Shown: positions 55,675 through 64,000 of the stretch, piece after piece | Layout: each line of letters opens with the position of its first letter | How positions within the stretch are numbered: the first letter of the stretch is position 1 | From: Deltaproteobacteria bacterium | GTDB taxonomy: Bacteria; Myxococcota_A; Polyangia; Polyangiales; Polyangiaceae | Assembly: GCA_016218915.1 (NCBI GenBank) | Contig: JACRCQ010000009.1 | Span: 1-64,000 of the forward strand | Length of the DNA stretch: 64,000 bases | Direction: 5' to 3' | Translations under genes and position numbers: made by a program | The notes under the pieces: generated by a model | Seen by the model: the letters and a program-made list of their open reading frames with translations, nothing else | What the model was told of the DNA's origin: nothing | The model's database searches: none

Positions 55675-57999
55675 CTACACCCGCGGCGAGAGGTACGCGA
55701 TCACAGCCTCGTTCTCGCTGTCGTCCATGACCAGGTCGAGCATCATCTCCGGCGCTGCGTCGGGAATGTGGATGACCTTGACCAGCTCCGCCATCGAGGT
55801 GTCTTCCGGCAGGAGCCCCTGGAGCGCGTTGGGAGCGCTGCGGAAGAACTCGAAGTTGAACCTGTCGCCGGGGCGCTCCGGATACACGGCGACCGGGTAG
55901 ATGCGGCTCTCGATCAGATCCTGGAAGAAGTGTGTGCCGTAGGAAGCCTCCGGCTCTTCGTCGCGGATCGACATCGGAACCTCGACCAGCACATCCACGT
56001 GATAGATGTCCGCATAGGTCACGGGCACGCCGAGCTCTGGGTTGGAGCTTCCCCAGCGGCCCGGGCCCACCAGGATGAACGGGTTGCCGTGCAGCTTCTG
56101 GTTGAGCCGGCCGATCACCTGGGCGATGCGGGTTCGCTCGGCCATGGATTGCACGCGGCTGTAGTGCTCCGGGTCGACGTACACGATGTACCGGATGTCC
56201 TTGACGCGACCGCGGAGCACGGTGCTGGAGGAAGCGAACACCACGCGGTCCGGGGGAATGTCGCGGGGAACGGAGGCGAGCTCGCTCTCCTGAGGACGCG
56301 CCTGTGGACGGCACTGCAGCAGATGCACGAGGAAGTCGGGCTCGGCACCGGGGAGGATGTCGATCGTGTACTCGATGTCGACCGGCCTGCCGTAGGCGTT
56401 CTCCAGCTTCCTGAGGATGGTTCGCATCAGGGTGACGAAGCGCCGGTTCTTGAGCAGGGCGTCGAAGGTGATGACGTAGCTTTCGGGCGCAATGCGCGGG
56501 TCGCTCAGGTGGATGGGCTGCAGATCGTCGCCGGTCGCCACGGACGCGATCTGGCGAAGGCCCGGGAAGTCGTGGCGCAGCACGTCAGCGACGCCGAGGG
56601 TCACCAGGTCGTTCTTGTCCAGGTCGATGGCATCGATGAAGTGCTGCGAGTAGCGCCGCACCTCGTGCGCGGTGCGCTCGGGTCGCAGCGTCGGATGGCT
56701 CAGCGCCACCATGCGGGGGTGGTCGCGTCCGACGCGATCCACCGCGCGCGTGCCCAGGCCCCAGACCATGCGCAGGAAGCCTCCTCGGCGATCGATCTGC
56801 GGGGTCCATCGATAGGGGTTGTAGCTGAAGCCCACGCCCGCGATCTGCGGGAAGAACTTCCCGTGGTAGTTCGAGCCCTCGACCTTCTGCAGCAGGATGG
56901 CCATGCGCTCGTCGTAGTCGATGAGCCCCATCTGCCTGCGATAGGCGAGAGCGTCGGGGTTGAACACCGATGAGTACACCTTGAGGACCGACTGGCAGAG
57001 CTGCTGGAGTCGCGCCTGGCGGTCGCCCTGGTTGGCGCAGAAGTGGGTCTCGTACTTGCCAGCGAACGACTGGCCGAAGTTGTCTTCGAGCAGGCTGGAG
57101 GATCGAACGATGAGAGGGGAGTCGCCGACCTGATCGAGCACGAGCTCGAGGCGCCGGGTCACGTTGCGCGTCAGGCTCCTGCTCTCGTAGAGCTGGCGGA
57201 ACGCCGGGTAGTCGGCACGGCTCTGCTCGAGGTCCTTGTACTTCTGGTTGAGCGTGCCGAACAGGTCGTTGGCCTCGATGAACTCGTAGTACAGGTCCGC
57301 TGCCATGAACCAGGAGTCGGGCATCTTCACGCGCGGCCCCACCTCGATCGGATCGTCGGGGCTGTGCTCCTGCAGCGCGCGCCAGGCGAGCCACATGCCC
57401 GCGGCCTTGCCGCCGACCTTGCCGCGGCCAATGCGCCTGCGGCTGATGGCCTTGAGGTCCTTGAGCAGGAAGTGCTTGCGTGCGAGGCCCACGAAGGCGA
57501 GCTGATCGGAGAGCATGCCCTTGGTGAGCACCACGATGATCTCTTGCAGGTGGTGCTGCGTGCGCTGGCGCTGCTCGGGCGGGGCGTTCTCGAACTCCTC
57601 GCCTTGCGCGAAGAGCATGTCCCAAGGAGCCAGCTCCGGGTTGAAGCTCAGGATGAGCTCCTGCTTGTTTCGCTCGCCGAGCACGTCGGCAACGATCGAC
57701 TCGAAGATGCTGTGGGGCAGGTTGTGCGCAAAGTAGAAGTCGGTGAGGATGTCGCGCACGCGCGAGGTGCGAAGGTCCCAGACCTCGGCGAGCTCGTTCT
57801 GCAGAGGGTTGTCGAGCCGCTCGCGCTCCTGGGAGGTGATGGCCTTGGCCCTGACTTCGTCTTCGAATTGCTCGGCGCGAATCACGCCGCGACGCACCAT
57901 CTCTTCGCGCATCCGCTTGCGGATCTCGTCACAAAGGACCGGGTACTCACGCAATTCCAGGTAGAGTCGCAGCGCCTTGGGCGTCGCTTGATCGGTCAT
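55675..57999 (-). CDS. Orphan PEP/pyruvate-binding (PPDK_N) domain protein
   Basis: The 774-residue cytoplasmic protein has ~180 N-terminal helical residues, then an ATP-grasp PPDK_N domain. Conserved pieces are GRGKVGGKAAG (191-201), SPLIVRSSSLLEDNFGQSFA with GKYET (~294-318), and GDDLQPIHL plus DIEYTIDILPGAEPDFLVHL near the end of the domain. A further C-terminal region has ILVGPGRWGSSNPELGVPV. PEP synthase or PPDK also needs a phosphohistidine swivel domain and a PEP TIM barrel; neither follows. It may phosphorylate another substrate or act with separate subunits. GGAGGA precedes ATG 57999 and overlaps a palindrome. Confidence 0.8.
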   Translation of the reverse strand: MTDQATPKALRLYLELREYPVLCDEIRKRMREEMVRRGVIRAEQFEDEVRAKAITSQERERLDNPLQNELAEVWDLRTSRVRDILTDFYFAHNLPHSIFESIVADVLGERNKQELILSFNPELAPWDMLFAQGEEFENAPPEQRQRTQHHLQEIIVVLTKGMLSDQLAFVGLARKHFLLKDLKAISRRRIGRGKVGGKAAGMWLAWRALQEHSPDDPIEVGPRVKMPDSWFMAADLYYEFIEANDLFGTLNQKYKDLEQSRADYPAFRQLYESRSLTRNVTRRLELVLDQVGDSPLIVRSSSLLEDNFGQSFAGKYETHFCANQGDRQARLQQLCQSVLKVYSSVFNPDALAYRRQMGLIDYDERMAILLQKVEGSNYHGKFFPQIAGVGFSYNPYRWTPQIDRRGGFLRMVWGLGTRAVDRVGRDHPRMVALSHPTLRPERTAHEVRRYSQHFIDAIDLDKNDLVTLGVADVLRHDFPGLRQIASVATGDDLQPIHLSDPRIAPESYVITFDALLKNRRFVTLMRTILRKLENAYGRPVDIEYTIDILPGAEPDFLVHLLQCRPQARPQESELASVPRDIPPDRVVFASSSTVLRGRVKDIRYIVYVDPEHYSRVQSMAERTRIAQVIGRLNQKLHGNPFILVGPGRWGSSNPELGVPVTYADIYHVDVLVEVPMSIRDEEPEASYGTHFFQDLIESRIYPVAVYPERPGDRFNFEFFRSAPNALQGLLPEDTSMAELVKVIHIPDAAPEMMLDLVMDDSENEAVIAYLSPRV

Positions 58000-58007
58000 G
58001 CATCCTC

Positions 58008-58021
58008 CGGACAGCTGTCCG
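58008..58021. promoter_or_regulatory. 14-bp palindrome beside the PEP-binding gene start
   Basis: CGGACAGCTGTCCG is a perfect dyad that partly overlaps the Shine-Dalgarno (GGAGGA on the minus strand) of the gene starting at 57999. It could be an operator. The region also lies upstream of the divergent glutamate dehydrogenase gene. Confidence 0.4.
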
Positions 58022-58174
58022 CGCCGAGACCTGTCTATACATCAATCAAAGCCAACAGCCAGACCTTGACGCCTGCCTTCGCAAGGCGTACGCCTAACCC
58101 GTCCTCGGAGGCTGTTAATCAGTCCCTCCATTCCATTTGGGTCCAGTCCTGGGGGCGAAACCACGGAGGTAGCA

Positions 58175-59461
58175 ATGTCCTCGAAGCTCAATCCGTTCGA
58201 GATGGCCCAGCGCCAGTTCGATCAGGTGGCCGATCAGCTCGACCTGTCACCCGACAACCGTGCACTGCTGCGCAATCCCATGCGCGAATTCCACTTCCAG
58301 ATCCCCGTGCGGATGGATAGTGGCGAATTGCGGGTGTTCCGCGGATACCGCGTCCAGCACAATGACGCGCGGGGCCCCTGCAAAGGGGGAATCCGGTTCC
58401 ATCCCGCTGAGACCATTGACACCGTTCGCGCACTGGCCACCTGGATGACCTGGAAATGCGCAGTGTCGGACATTCCGCTCGGCGGCGGCAAAGGTGGCGT
58501 CATCTGCGACCCCTCCACCCTCTCCGTGCTCGAAAAGGAAAGGCTCTGCCGCGGGTGGGTCGGCCAGATGTGGCGCAATATCGGGCCCCGCACCGACGTC
58601 CCCGCACCCGATGTCGGCACCACCCCGCAGATGATGGGCTGGATGATGGACGAGTACTCCAAGCTCGTCGGCTCCTTCACCCCAGGCGTCATCACCGGCA
58701 AACCCCTGGGCGGCGGCGGCTCGCTCTTCCGTACCCCTGCCACCGGCTTCGGCGTCATCGTCACCGTCCGCGAAGCCCTCAAACACCTCGGAATCAACGG
58801 CAAGGAAACCACCTGCTCCCTGCAGGGCTTCGGCAACGTCTCCCAATACGCTGCTCTCACCTACCTCGACATGATCGGCGGCAAAATCGTCGCTGTTTCC
58901 TGCTGGGACAACCAGGACAAGTGCTCCTACACGTTCTCGAAGAAGGACGGAATCGACCCGAAGTTCCTGCAGTCGATCACCGACGAGTACGGCACCGTCA
59001 ACAAGGGTAGAGCCAAGGAAGGCGGCTACGAGATCGAAGACGCCGACGCCTGGCTCGCCAAGGATGTCGACATCCTCGTGCCGGCCGCCATCGAAGGCGT
59101 CATCACCGGCGACACCGTGAAACGCATCAGCAAGAAGGTCAGAATCGTCGCCGAAGGCGCCAATGGCCCCACCACCCCGGAAGCCGACGAGGTCCTCAAG
59201 GCCAACAACGTCTTCGTGATCCCGGACTTCCTCTGCAATGCCGGCGGCGTCACCTGCTCCTACTTCGAGGGCGTCCAGAATGACATGAACTTCTATTGGG
59301 CTGAGGAGGAAGTCCGTACACGCCTCGACCAGAAGATGACTGTAGCCTTCCACAAGGTCCTGGAAATGGCCAAGGCCCGCAAGGTCTACATGCGAAATGC
59401 CGCTTACATGGTCGCAATCGACAGCGTCGTCAAAGCCATGATGCTCCGCGGCTGGGTCTGA
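58175..59461 (+). CDS. gdhA: Glu/Leu/Phe/Val-type glutamate dehydrogenase
   Basis: The 428-residue enzyme has the length and order of the hexameric Glu/Leu/Phe/Val dehydrogenase family. The substrate-binding GPCKGGIRFHP (Lys 70), the MTWKCAVSDIPLGGGKGG segment with Lys 94 and the catalytic-region Lys 106, and the nucleotide-binding GFGNVSQYAA (GxGxxx) are present, plus PAAIEG and AEGANGPTTPEAD in the second domain. It interconverts glutamate and 2-oxoglutarate with ammonia using NAD(P). Substrate specificity against Leu or Phe cannot be fixed by eye. GGAGGT precedes ATG 58175. It is monocistronic and divergent from the PEP-binding gene. Confidence 0.92.
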   Translation: MSSKLNPFEMAQRQFDQVADQLDLSPDNRALLRNPMREFHFQIPVRMDSGELRVFRGYRVQHNDARGPCKGGIRFHPAETIDTVRALATWMTWKCAVSDIPLGGGKGGVICDPSTLSVLEKERLCRGWVGQMWRNIGPRTDVPAPDVGTTPQMMGWMMDEYSKLVGSFTPGVITGKPLGGGGSLFRTPATGFGVIVTVREALKHLGINGKETTCSLQGFGNVSQYAALTYLDMIGGKIVAVSCWDNQDKCSYTFSKKDGIDPKFLQSITDEYGTVNKGRAKEGGYEIEDADAWLAKDVDILVPAAIEGVITGDTVKRISKKVRIVAEGANGPTTPEADEVLKANNVFVIPDFLCNAGGVTCSYFEGVQNDMNFYWAEEEVRTRLDQKMTVAFHKVLEMAKARKVYMRNAAYMVAIDSVVKAMMLRGWV

Positions 59462-59676
59462 TCGCCCACCGTACTGGCCTGTTTTACCCCCAATTAGCCT
59501 CGACTCTATCTCACCGCCCTGACAGCCTCCGCCCGCAATGCCATTCCTTGATGGGTAGTGTCCCACTGCCCTGGATCGCCTCTCGATTGGCTTGGTCGAT
59601 TCTGCCCCAACGCTGCGAGGCAATCCTCCGCGTCCTGCGCGACGCCAGCCGAAGGTCCACCCCAGGGGACACGGAT

Positions 59677-59719
59677 GGGCACGGCATGCCGTGCCCAACG
59701 GAGGCACGCCGTGGCGTGC
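59677..59719. repeat. GGCATGCC/GGCACGCC palindromes
   Basis: GGGCACGGCATGCCGTGCCC (59677-59696) is a perfect 20-bp palindrome. GGCACGCCGTGGCGTGCC (59702-59719) is a near palindrome six bases later. They resemble the GCATGC cluster at 2686-2735. Confidence 0.6.
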
Positions 59720-59825
59720 CGCTACCAGAACCCACGGGCCGGGCGCATTGCGCACCTGCCCGCCGACCCACTACTGCGTGCCCGAAGTCCATTGCTGGAT
59801 CATCCGAGCCGACCCCCTGAGTGGA

Positions 59826-59925
59826 ACCACAGAGGGCACACAGAGCACAGAGTGGGAAGGGCTGGTGCGCATGGATCATGGGCGCCACACCCCCAAGACT
59901 CTGTGACCTCTGTGCCCTCTGTGGT
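59826..59925. repeat. Long imperfect inverted repeat (ACCACAGAG-type)
   Basis: The left arm (59826-59853) begins ACCACAGAGGGCACAC and the right arm (59898-59925) ends CTGTGCCCTCTGTGGT. As reverse complements they match over about 28 bases with a few mismatches, separated by 44 bp. Hairpins with ACCACAGAG...CTCTGTGGT arms recur from memory in intergenic DNA of several bacterial phyla and look like a MITE or REP-like element. Confidence 0.72.
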
Positions 59926-59976
59926 CATTCTCCGGAGGTCGCGAAGGATCCCCCAGCGAACGTCGGGCACGCGGCC

Positions 59977-61782
<1,806 letters not shown>

Positions 61783-61857
61783 GGGGCACTACAATGGCGT
61801 ACAAGGAGACGGTTGGCACGGGCTCATGCGTGCGCAACAGGCCGAGGCGATGGGGAT

Positions 61858-62055
61858 CTACTTCTTGGAGGCGGTCGGCTCCGATACCAGGCTCATCTGG
61901 CCAGGCAGCACGTGCTCGTAGTGCTTGAGCACCATGTCGATGCCCTCGCGGATGTACACCGCGATCGGCACCTTGGTGCGGTCATGCAGCAGCTTGAGCC
62001 TGTCGGACTGCTCGGGCGTCACATAGATGGTGGTGGAGATCTTCTTTCTAGACAT
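61858..62055 (-). CDS. Ribbon-helix-helix (CopG-like) transcriptional regulator
   Basis: The 65-residue protein starts MSRKKISTTIYVTPEQSDRL, with the beta-strand KISTTIYVTPEQ and helices LKLLHDRTKVPIAVYIREGI. This is the MetJ/Arc/CopG ribbon-helix-helix fold, which binds DNA as a dimer through the strand. It lies 75 bp upstream of lepA on the same strand. Its own promoter region has hexamer repeats (62084-62112) that would suit autorepression. A longer frame from 62112 overlaps that promoter and is unlikely. Confidence 0.82.
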   Translation of the reverse strand: MSRKKISTTIYVTPEQSDRLKLLHDRTKVPIAVYIREGIDMVLKHYEHVLPGQMSLVSEPTASKK

Positions 62056-62083
62056 TGTAGGCCTTGAGCCTTGACCAGCCGTT

Positions 62084-62112
62084 ACCCTATATGCATATGC
62101 ACGTGTTGTCAA
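62084..62112 (-). promoter_or_regulatory. Likely promoter of the ribbon-helix-helix gene with operator repeats
   Basis: On the minus strand TTGACA (62112-62107) is a consensus -35 hexamer. TAGGGT (62089-62084) is 17 bp downstream and keeps the T, A and final T of a -10 box; TATAGG at 15 bp is the alternative. The spacer holds direct TGCATA repeats (TGCATATGCATATA). RHH proteins commonly bind hexamer repeats, so autoregulation is likely. Confidence 0.5.
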
Positions 62113-62320
62113 CGAGCCTCGGCCCCGTTCTTAATATTTCAGCCATTTTTGGCTGCAATTTTGACATGGCACGCACTTCGACCGCCGATTCGGCTTCAGT
62201 TTCGCTGTCCACCCGCGCTCGACCAGCCAATCACCGCTCGCCTTGCCGCACTCTCGCGCACCAGTCTACACTCGCCACCGGATTGTCTCCTTCAGGTGCT
62301 TCCGACCGGAGTCCCCGAAC

Positions 62321-63070
62321 ATGAACTCGTCTGCCAAACCCCGATCCGTTTCGCGTTGGCTGTCGCTCGCGCCGTTGCTCGTCGTTGGTGTTGCCTGCAG
62401 CCAGTCGGTCTCGCTCGGGGCGGGCGGTCCCGGCCAGGCTTCGGACGCGCGACCGATCGAAATCAAACACGACCCGTGCGACGTCGAGTCCAAGAGTGCG
62501 GTTCGCGTGGATGCGAACAACGACGGCAAGTCGGAGATCACGCGGGTGATGTCCGGAAGCCGCGAGGTATGCCGCGCCGTGGACCTGAACTTCGACGGCC
62601 GCATGGACAGCTACGTGTACCTCGACGACCAGGGGCAGATGCGCAGGCGCGAAAGCGACTTCGATCGTGACGGGGTCATCGACGAGATCGCCACCTTCCA
62701 GGGCGGCAAGCTGGTTCGCAAGGACCGCGAGACCAACCTCGACGGCAAGCTCGACACCTGGGACTTCTACCAGAACGACGTGCTCGTCCGCAGGGAACGC
62801 GACTCGAACGCCGATGGTCGCGTGGACCAGTGGTGGAGCTTCCCTGATCCGGCCAAGCTCGAGTGTGCGGTGGTGGAGACCGACGCTGATGGCGACGGCA
62901 AGCCCGACACCCGTCAGGATGTCTGCAAGGAGCGCGAGGCGTCCCAAGCCGCCGCCTCCGCCGCAGCACCGCCGGCACCACCCCCGCCCGCACCGCCTTC
63001 TTCGGCTGCCCCCACCGTCGCTTCACCGCCTGCAGATGCGGGACCGTCTGATTCCGGAGGTCGCAAATGA
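62321..63070 (+). CDS. Lipoprotein with Asp-rich EF-hand-like repeats, partner 1
   Basis: The 249-residue product has a lipobox at GVACS (Cys ~25). About five Asp/Asn-rich calcium-loop-like repeats follow (RVDANNDGKSEITR, DLNFDGRMDSYVY, DFDRDGVIDEIATF, ETNLDGKLDTWDFY, DSNADGRVDQWWSF), then a Pro/Ala tail. The repeats resemble thrombospondin-type-3 or EF-hand loops and may bind calcium. The stop overlaps the start of partner 2 (ATGA). Function is unknown. Confidence 0.78.
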   Translation: MNSSAKPRSVSRWLSLAPLLVVGVACSQSVSLGAGGPGQASDARPIEIKHDPCDVESKSAVRVDANNDGKSEITRVMSGSREVCRAVDLNFDGRMDSYVYLDDQGQMRRRESDFDRDGVIDEIATFQGGKLVRKDRETNLDGKLDTWDFYQNDVLVRRERDSNADGRVDQWWSFPDPAKLECAVVETDADGDGKPDTRQDVCKEREASQAAASAAAPPAPPPPAPPSSAAPTVASPPADAGPSDSGGRK

Positions 63071-63861
63071 AACGCTCCGCTTGTGTGCTCGGCCTGACCG
63101 CTCTGCTCGGCTTGGGACTTGCTCTGGGTTGCGGCTCTTCGCGCGCCAAGACCTCCAACGACCCCAACAAGCCCGAGATTACCCCGAAGGGGTTCTCCAA
63201 AGACGACAAGGCGCGGTGCGAGTGGCACAATCGCACGGATCGTGAGGTCAGCGAGGCCACGGCCGCTGGCGCGATGACCCCGAACCTGCGGCGCGTCTAC
63301 CAGATCGTCGGCGAAGGCGCGGACCGCAAGAAAGTCCTGATCTGCCTGGAGGTCGACACGAACCTCGACGGCGTCAAGGACGTGATGCGTACGTTCAACG
63401 ACAAGGGCGAGCCGCTCCACGAAGAAGCGGACACCAACTACGACGGCAGGGTCGATTCGTGGTCCACCTATGCCAACGGTCGGCTCGCAAGCCAGTTCCA
63501 GGATATGAAAGGCAACGGAAAGCCTGACGTCTGGAAGTACTACACCAACGGCAAGCTCTCCCGAATCCAGCGCGACATGAACCACGACGGCAATCCTGAC
63601 GTCTGGGAGATCTACGTCCTCGGCCACCTCGAGCGCGTTGGCGTCGATGTCGACTTCGACGGACACGTCGACCGCTGGGACCGCGACGAGATGTCGCGTC
63701 TCGCCACCGAGACTCGTGATGGTGACAAAGGCTCGTCCAAGTCCTCTGGCGGCGGTGCGGATGCTGGCGCCTCGTCGGCCAAGGCGGGCCCCGAGGAAAC
63801 CGACGCTGGAGCCCAAGCATCCGACGCTGGCGCCGCGAAAAAGGGAAAGAAAGCCCCGTAG
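63067..63861 (+). CDS. Lipoprotein with Asp-rich EF-hand-like repeats, partner 2
   Basis: The 264-residue product (lipobox LALGCGSS) carries the same repeat type as its neighbour: VDTNLDGVKDVMRTF, DTNYDGRVDSWSTY, DMKGNGKPDVWKYY, DMNHDGNPDVWEIY and DVDFDGHVDRWDRD, then an Ala/Gly/Lys-rich tail ending KKGKKAP. GGAGG precedes the ATG, which overlaps the previous stop. The pair probably arose by duplication and may form one surface assembly. Confidence 0.78.
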   Translation: MKRSACVLGLTALLGLGLALGCGSSRAKTSNDPNKPEITPKGFSKDDKARCEWHNRTDREVSEATAAGAMTPNLRRVYQIVGEGADRKKVLICLEVDTNLDGVKDVMRTFNDKGEPLHEEADTNYDGRVDSWSTYANGRLASQFQDMKGNGKPDVWKYYTNGKLSRIQRDMNHDGNPDVWEIYVLGHLERVGVDVDFDGHVDRWDRDEMSRLATETRDGDKGSSKSSGGGADAGASSAKAGPEETDAGAQASDAGAAKKGKKAP

Positions 63862-63950
63862 CTCTCCCCCTTCTGTCTCACGACCGTGACCAACCACGGG
63901 CGATGCGTGCTGCACCGCCTCCCCCTTCAAGCCACCCCGCAAAGGAATCG

Positions 63951-64000
63951 ATGGCTCTCGAACGTCTCCAGAAAATCCTCGCCCGCGCAGGCATCTCCTC
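63951..64000 (+). CDS. rRNA pseudouridine synthase (RluB/RsuA-like), N-terminal fragment
   Basis: The window ends inside an open frame starting at ATG 63951: MALERLQKILARAGISS. This is the typical S4-domain start of large-subunit pseudouridine synthase B (RluB/RsuA family). AAAGGA lies upstream. The catalytic domain is beyond the window edge, so only the identity of the S4 domain is supported. Confidence 0.72.
   Translation, partial: MALERLQKILARAGIS

Larger units (their letters stand above)
59462..59976. other. Intergenic, repeat-rich, 515 bp
   Basis: No gene was recognised. Several short open frames here are antisense or frame shadows. It contains the palindrome group at 59677-59719 and the long inverted repeat at 59826-59925 listed below; it separates the ends of the convergent gdhA and lepA genes. 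The repeats may act as terminators or as mobile intergenic elements. Confidence 0.6.

Noticed and set aside
55525..56973. 482-codon plus-strand frame
   Set aside because: Antisense to the PPDK_N gene and lacks motifs.

Overview
The window is high-GC DNA that looks like a chromosome segment of a myxobacterium, most likely order Polyangiales (Myxococcota). The main evidence is the very large number of secreted lipoproteins with long Gly/Ser/Ala linkers after the lipobox, two proteins with a C-terminal MYXO-CTERM-like sorting tail (33339-35447 and 53975-55636), IgGFc-binding, FGE-like and VCBS-repeat lipoproteins, and an ECF sigma/FecR/TPR operon. No rRNA, tRNA, CRISPR array or replication origin was recognised.

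Layout. 1-850: N-terminal part of an ISAzo13-like transposase running off the left edge, beside the 3' remnant of an ADP-ribosylglycohydrolase gene that it may have broken. 900-10700: a GT-C-like membrane protein, a glutathione S-transferase, lipoproteins, a GH43-like propeller protein and an FGE-fold lipoprotein. 8320-11298: a leftward operon of ECF sigma factor, FecR/TPR membrane protein and outer-membrane-type protein. 11716-14536: two nearly identical pentameric ligand-gated ion channel (pLGIC) subunits with a translationally coupled lipoprotein between them, which is the most unusual locus here. 14600-19500: small membrane proteins, a UbiA-type prenyltransferase coupled to a radical SAM/SPASM enzyme, and a YjfB-like small protein. 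19600-38400: an exoprotein region with an FGE-fold lipoprotein, LamG-like lectin, GH9 cellulase, IgGFc-binding protein, S41 peptidase, NHL and NlpC/P60-VCBS proteins, a PL-like jelly roll and a nitroreductase. 38400-48300: membrane proteins, propeller lipoproteins, a diguanylate cyclase, a CAP-like lipoprotein and an Mpv17-like/DUF2490-like pair. 48282-53920: a TPR protein with a caspase-like domain that has lost both catalytic residues, divergent from a compact Rieske/cytochrome b/cytochrome c operon. 53975-64000: purple acid phosphatase, orphan PEP/pyruvate-binding protein, glutamate dehydrogenase, LepA, a ribbon-helix-helix regulator, a coupled pair of Asp-rich lipoproteins and the start of an rRNA pseudouridine synthase.

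How the genes may work together. The GH9 enzyme, the GH43-like, LamG-like and PL14-like proteins and a beta-helix gene remnant suggest surface polysaccharide binding and breakdown, as in cellulolytic soil myxobacteria (inference). Many gene pairs share ATGA stop/start overlaps, which support co-translation. Several short inverted or direct repeats lie in promoter regions and are listed as candidate operators. Two larger imperfect inverted repeats (11341-11505 and 59826-59925) look like REP/MITE-type intergenic elements. All product names rest on reading the sequence by eye; no database search was run.
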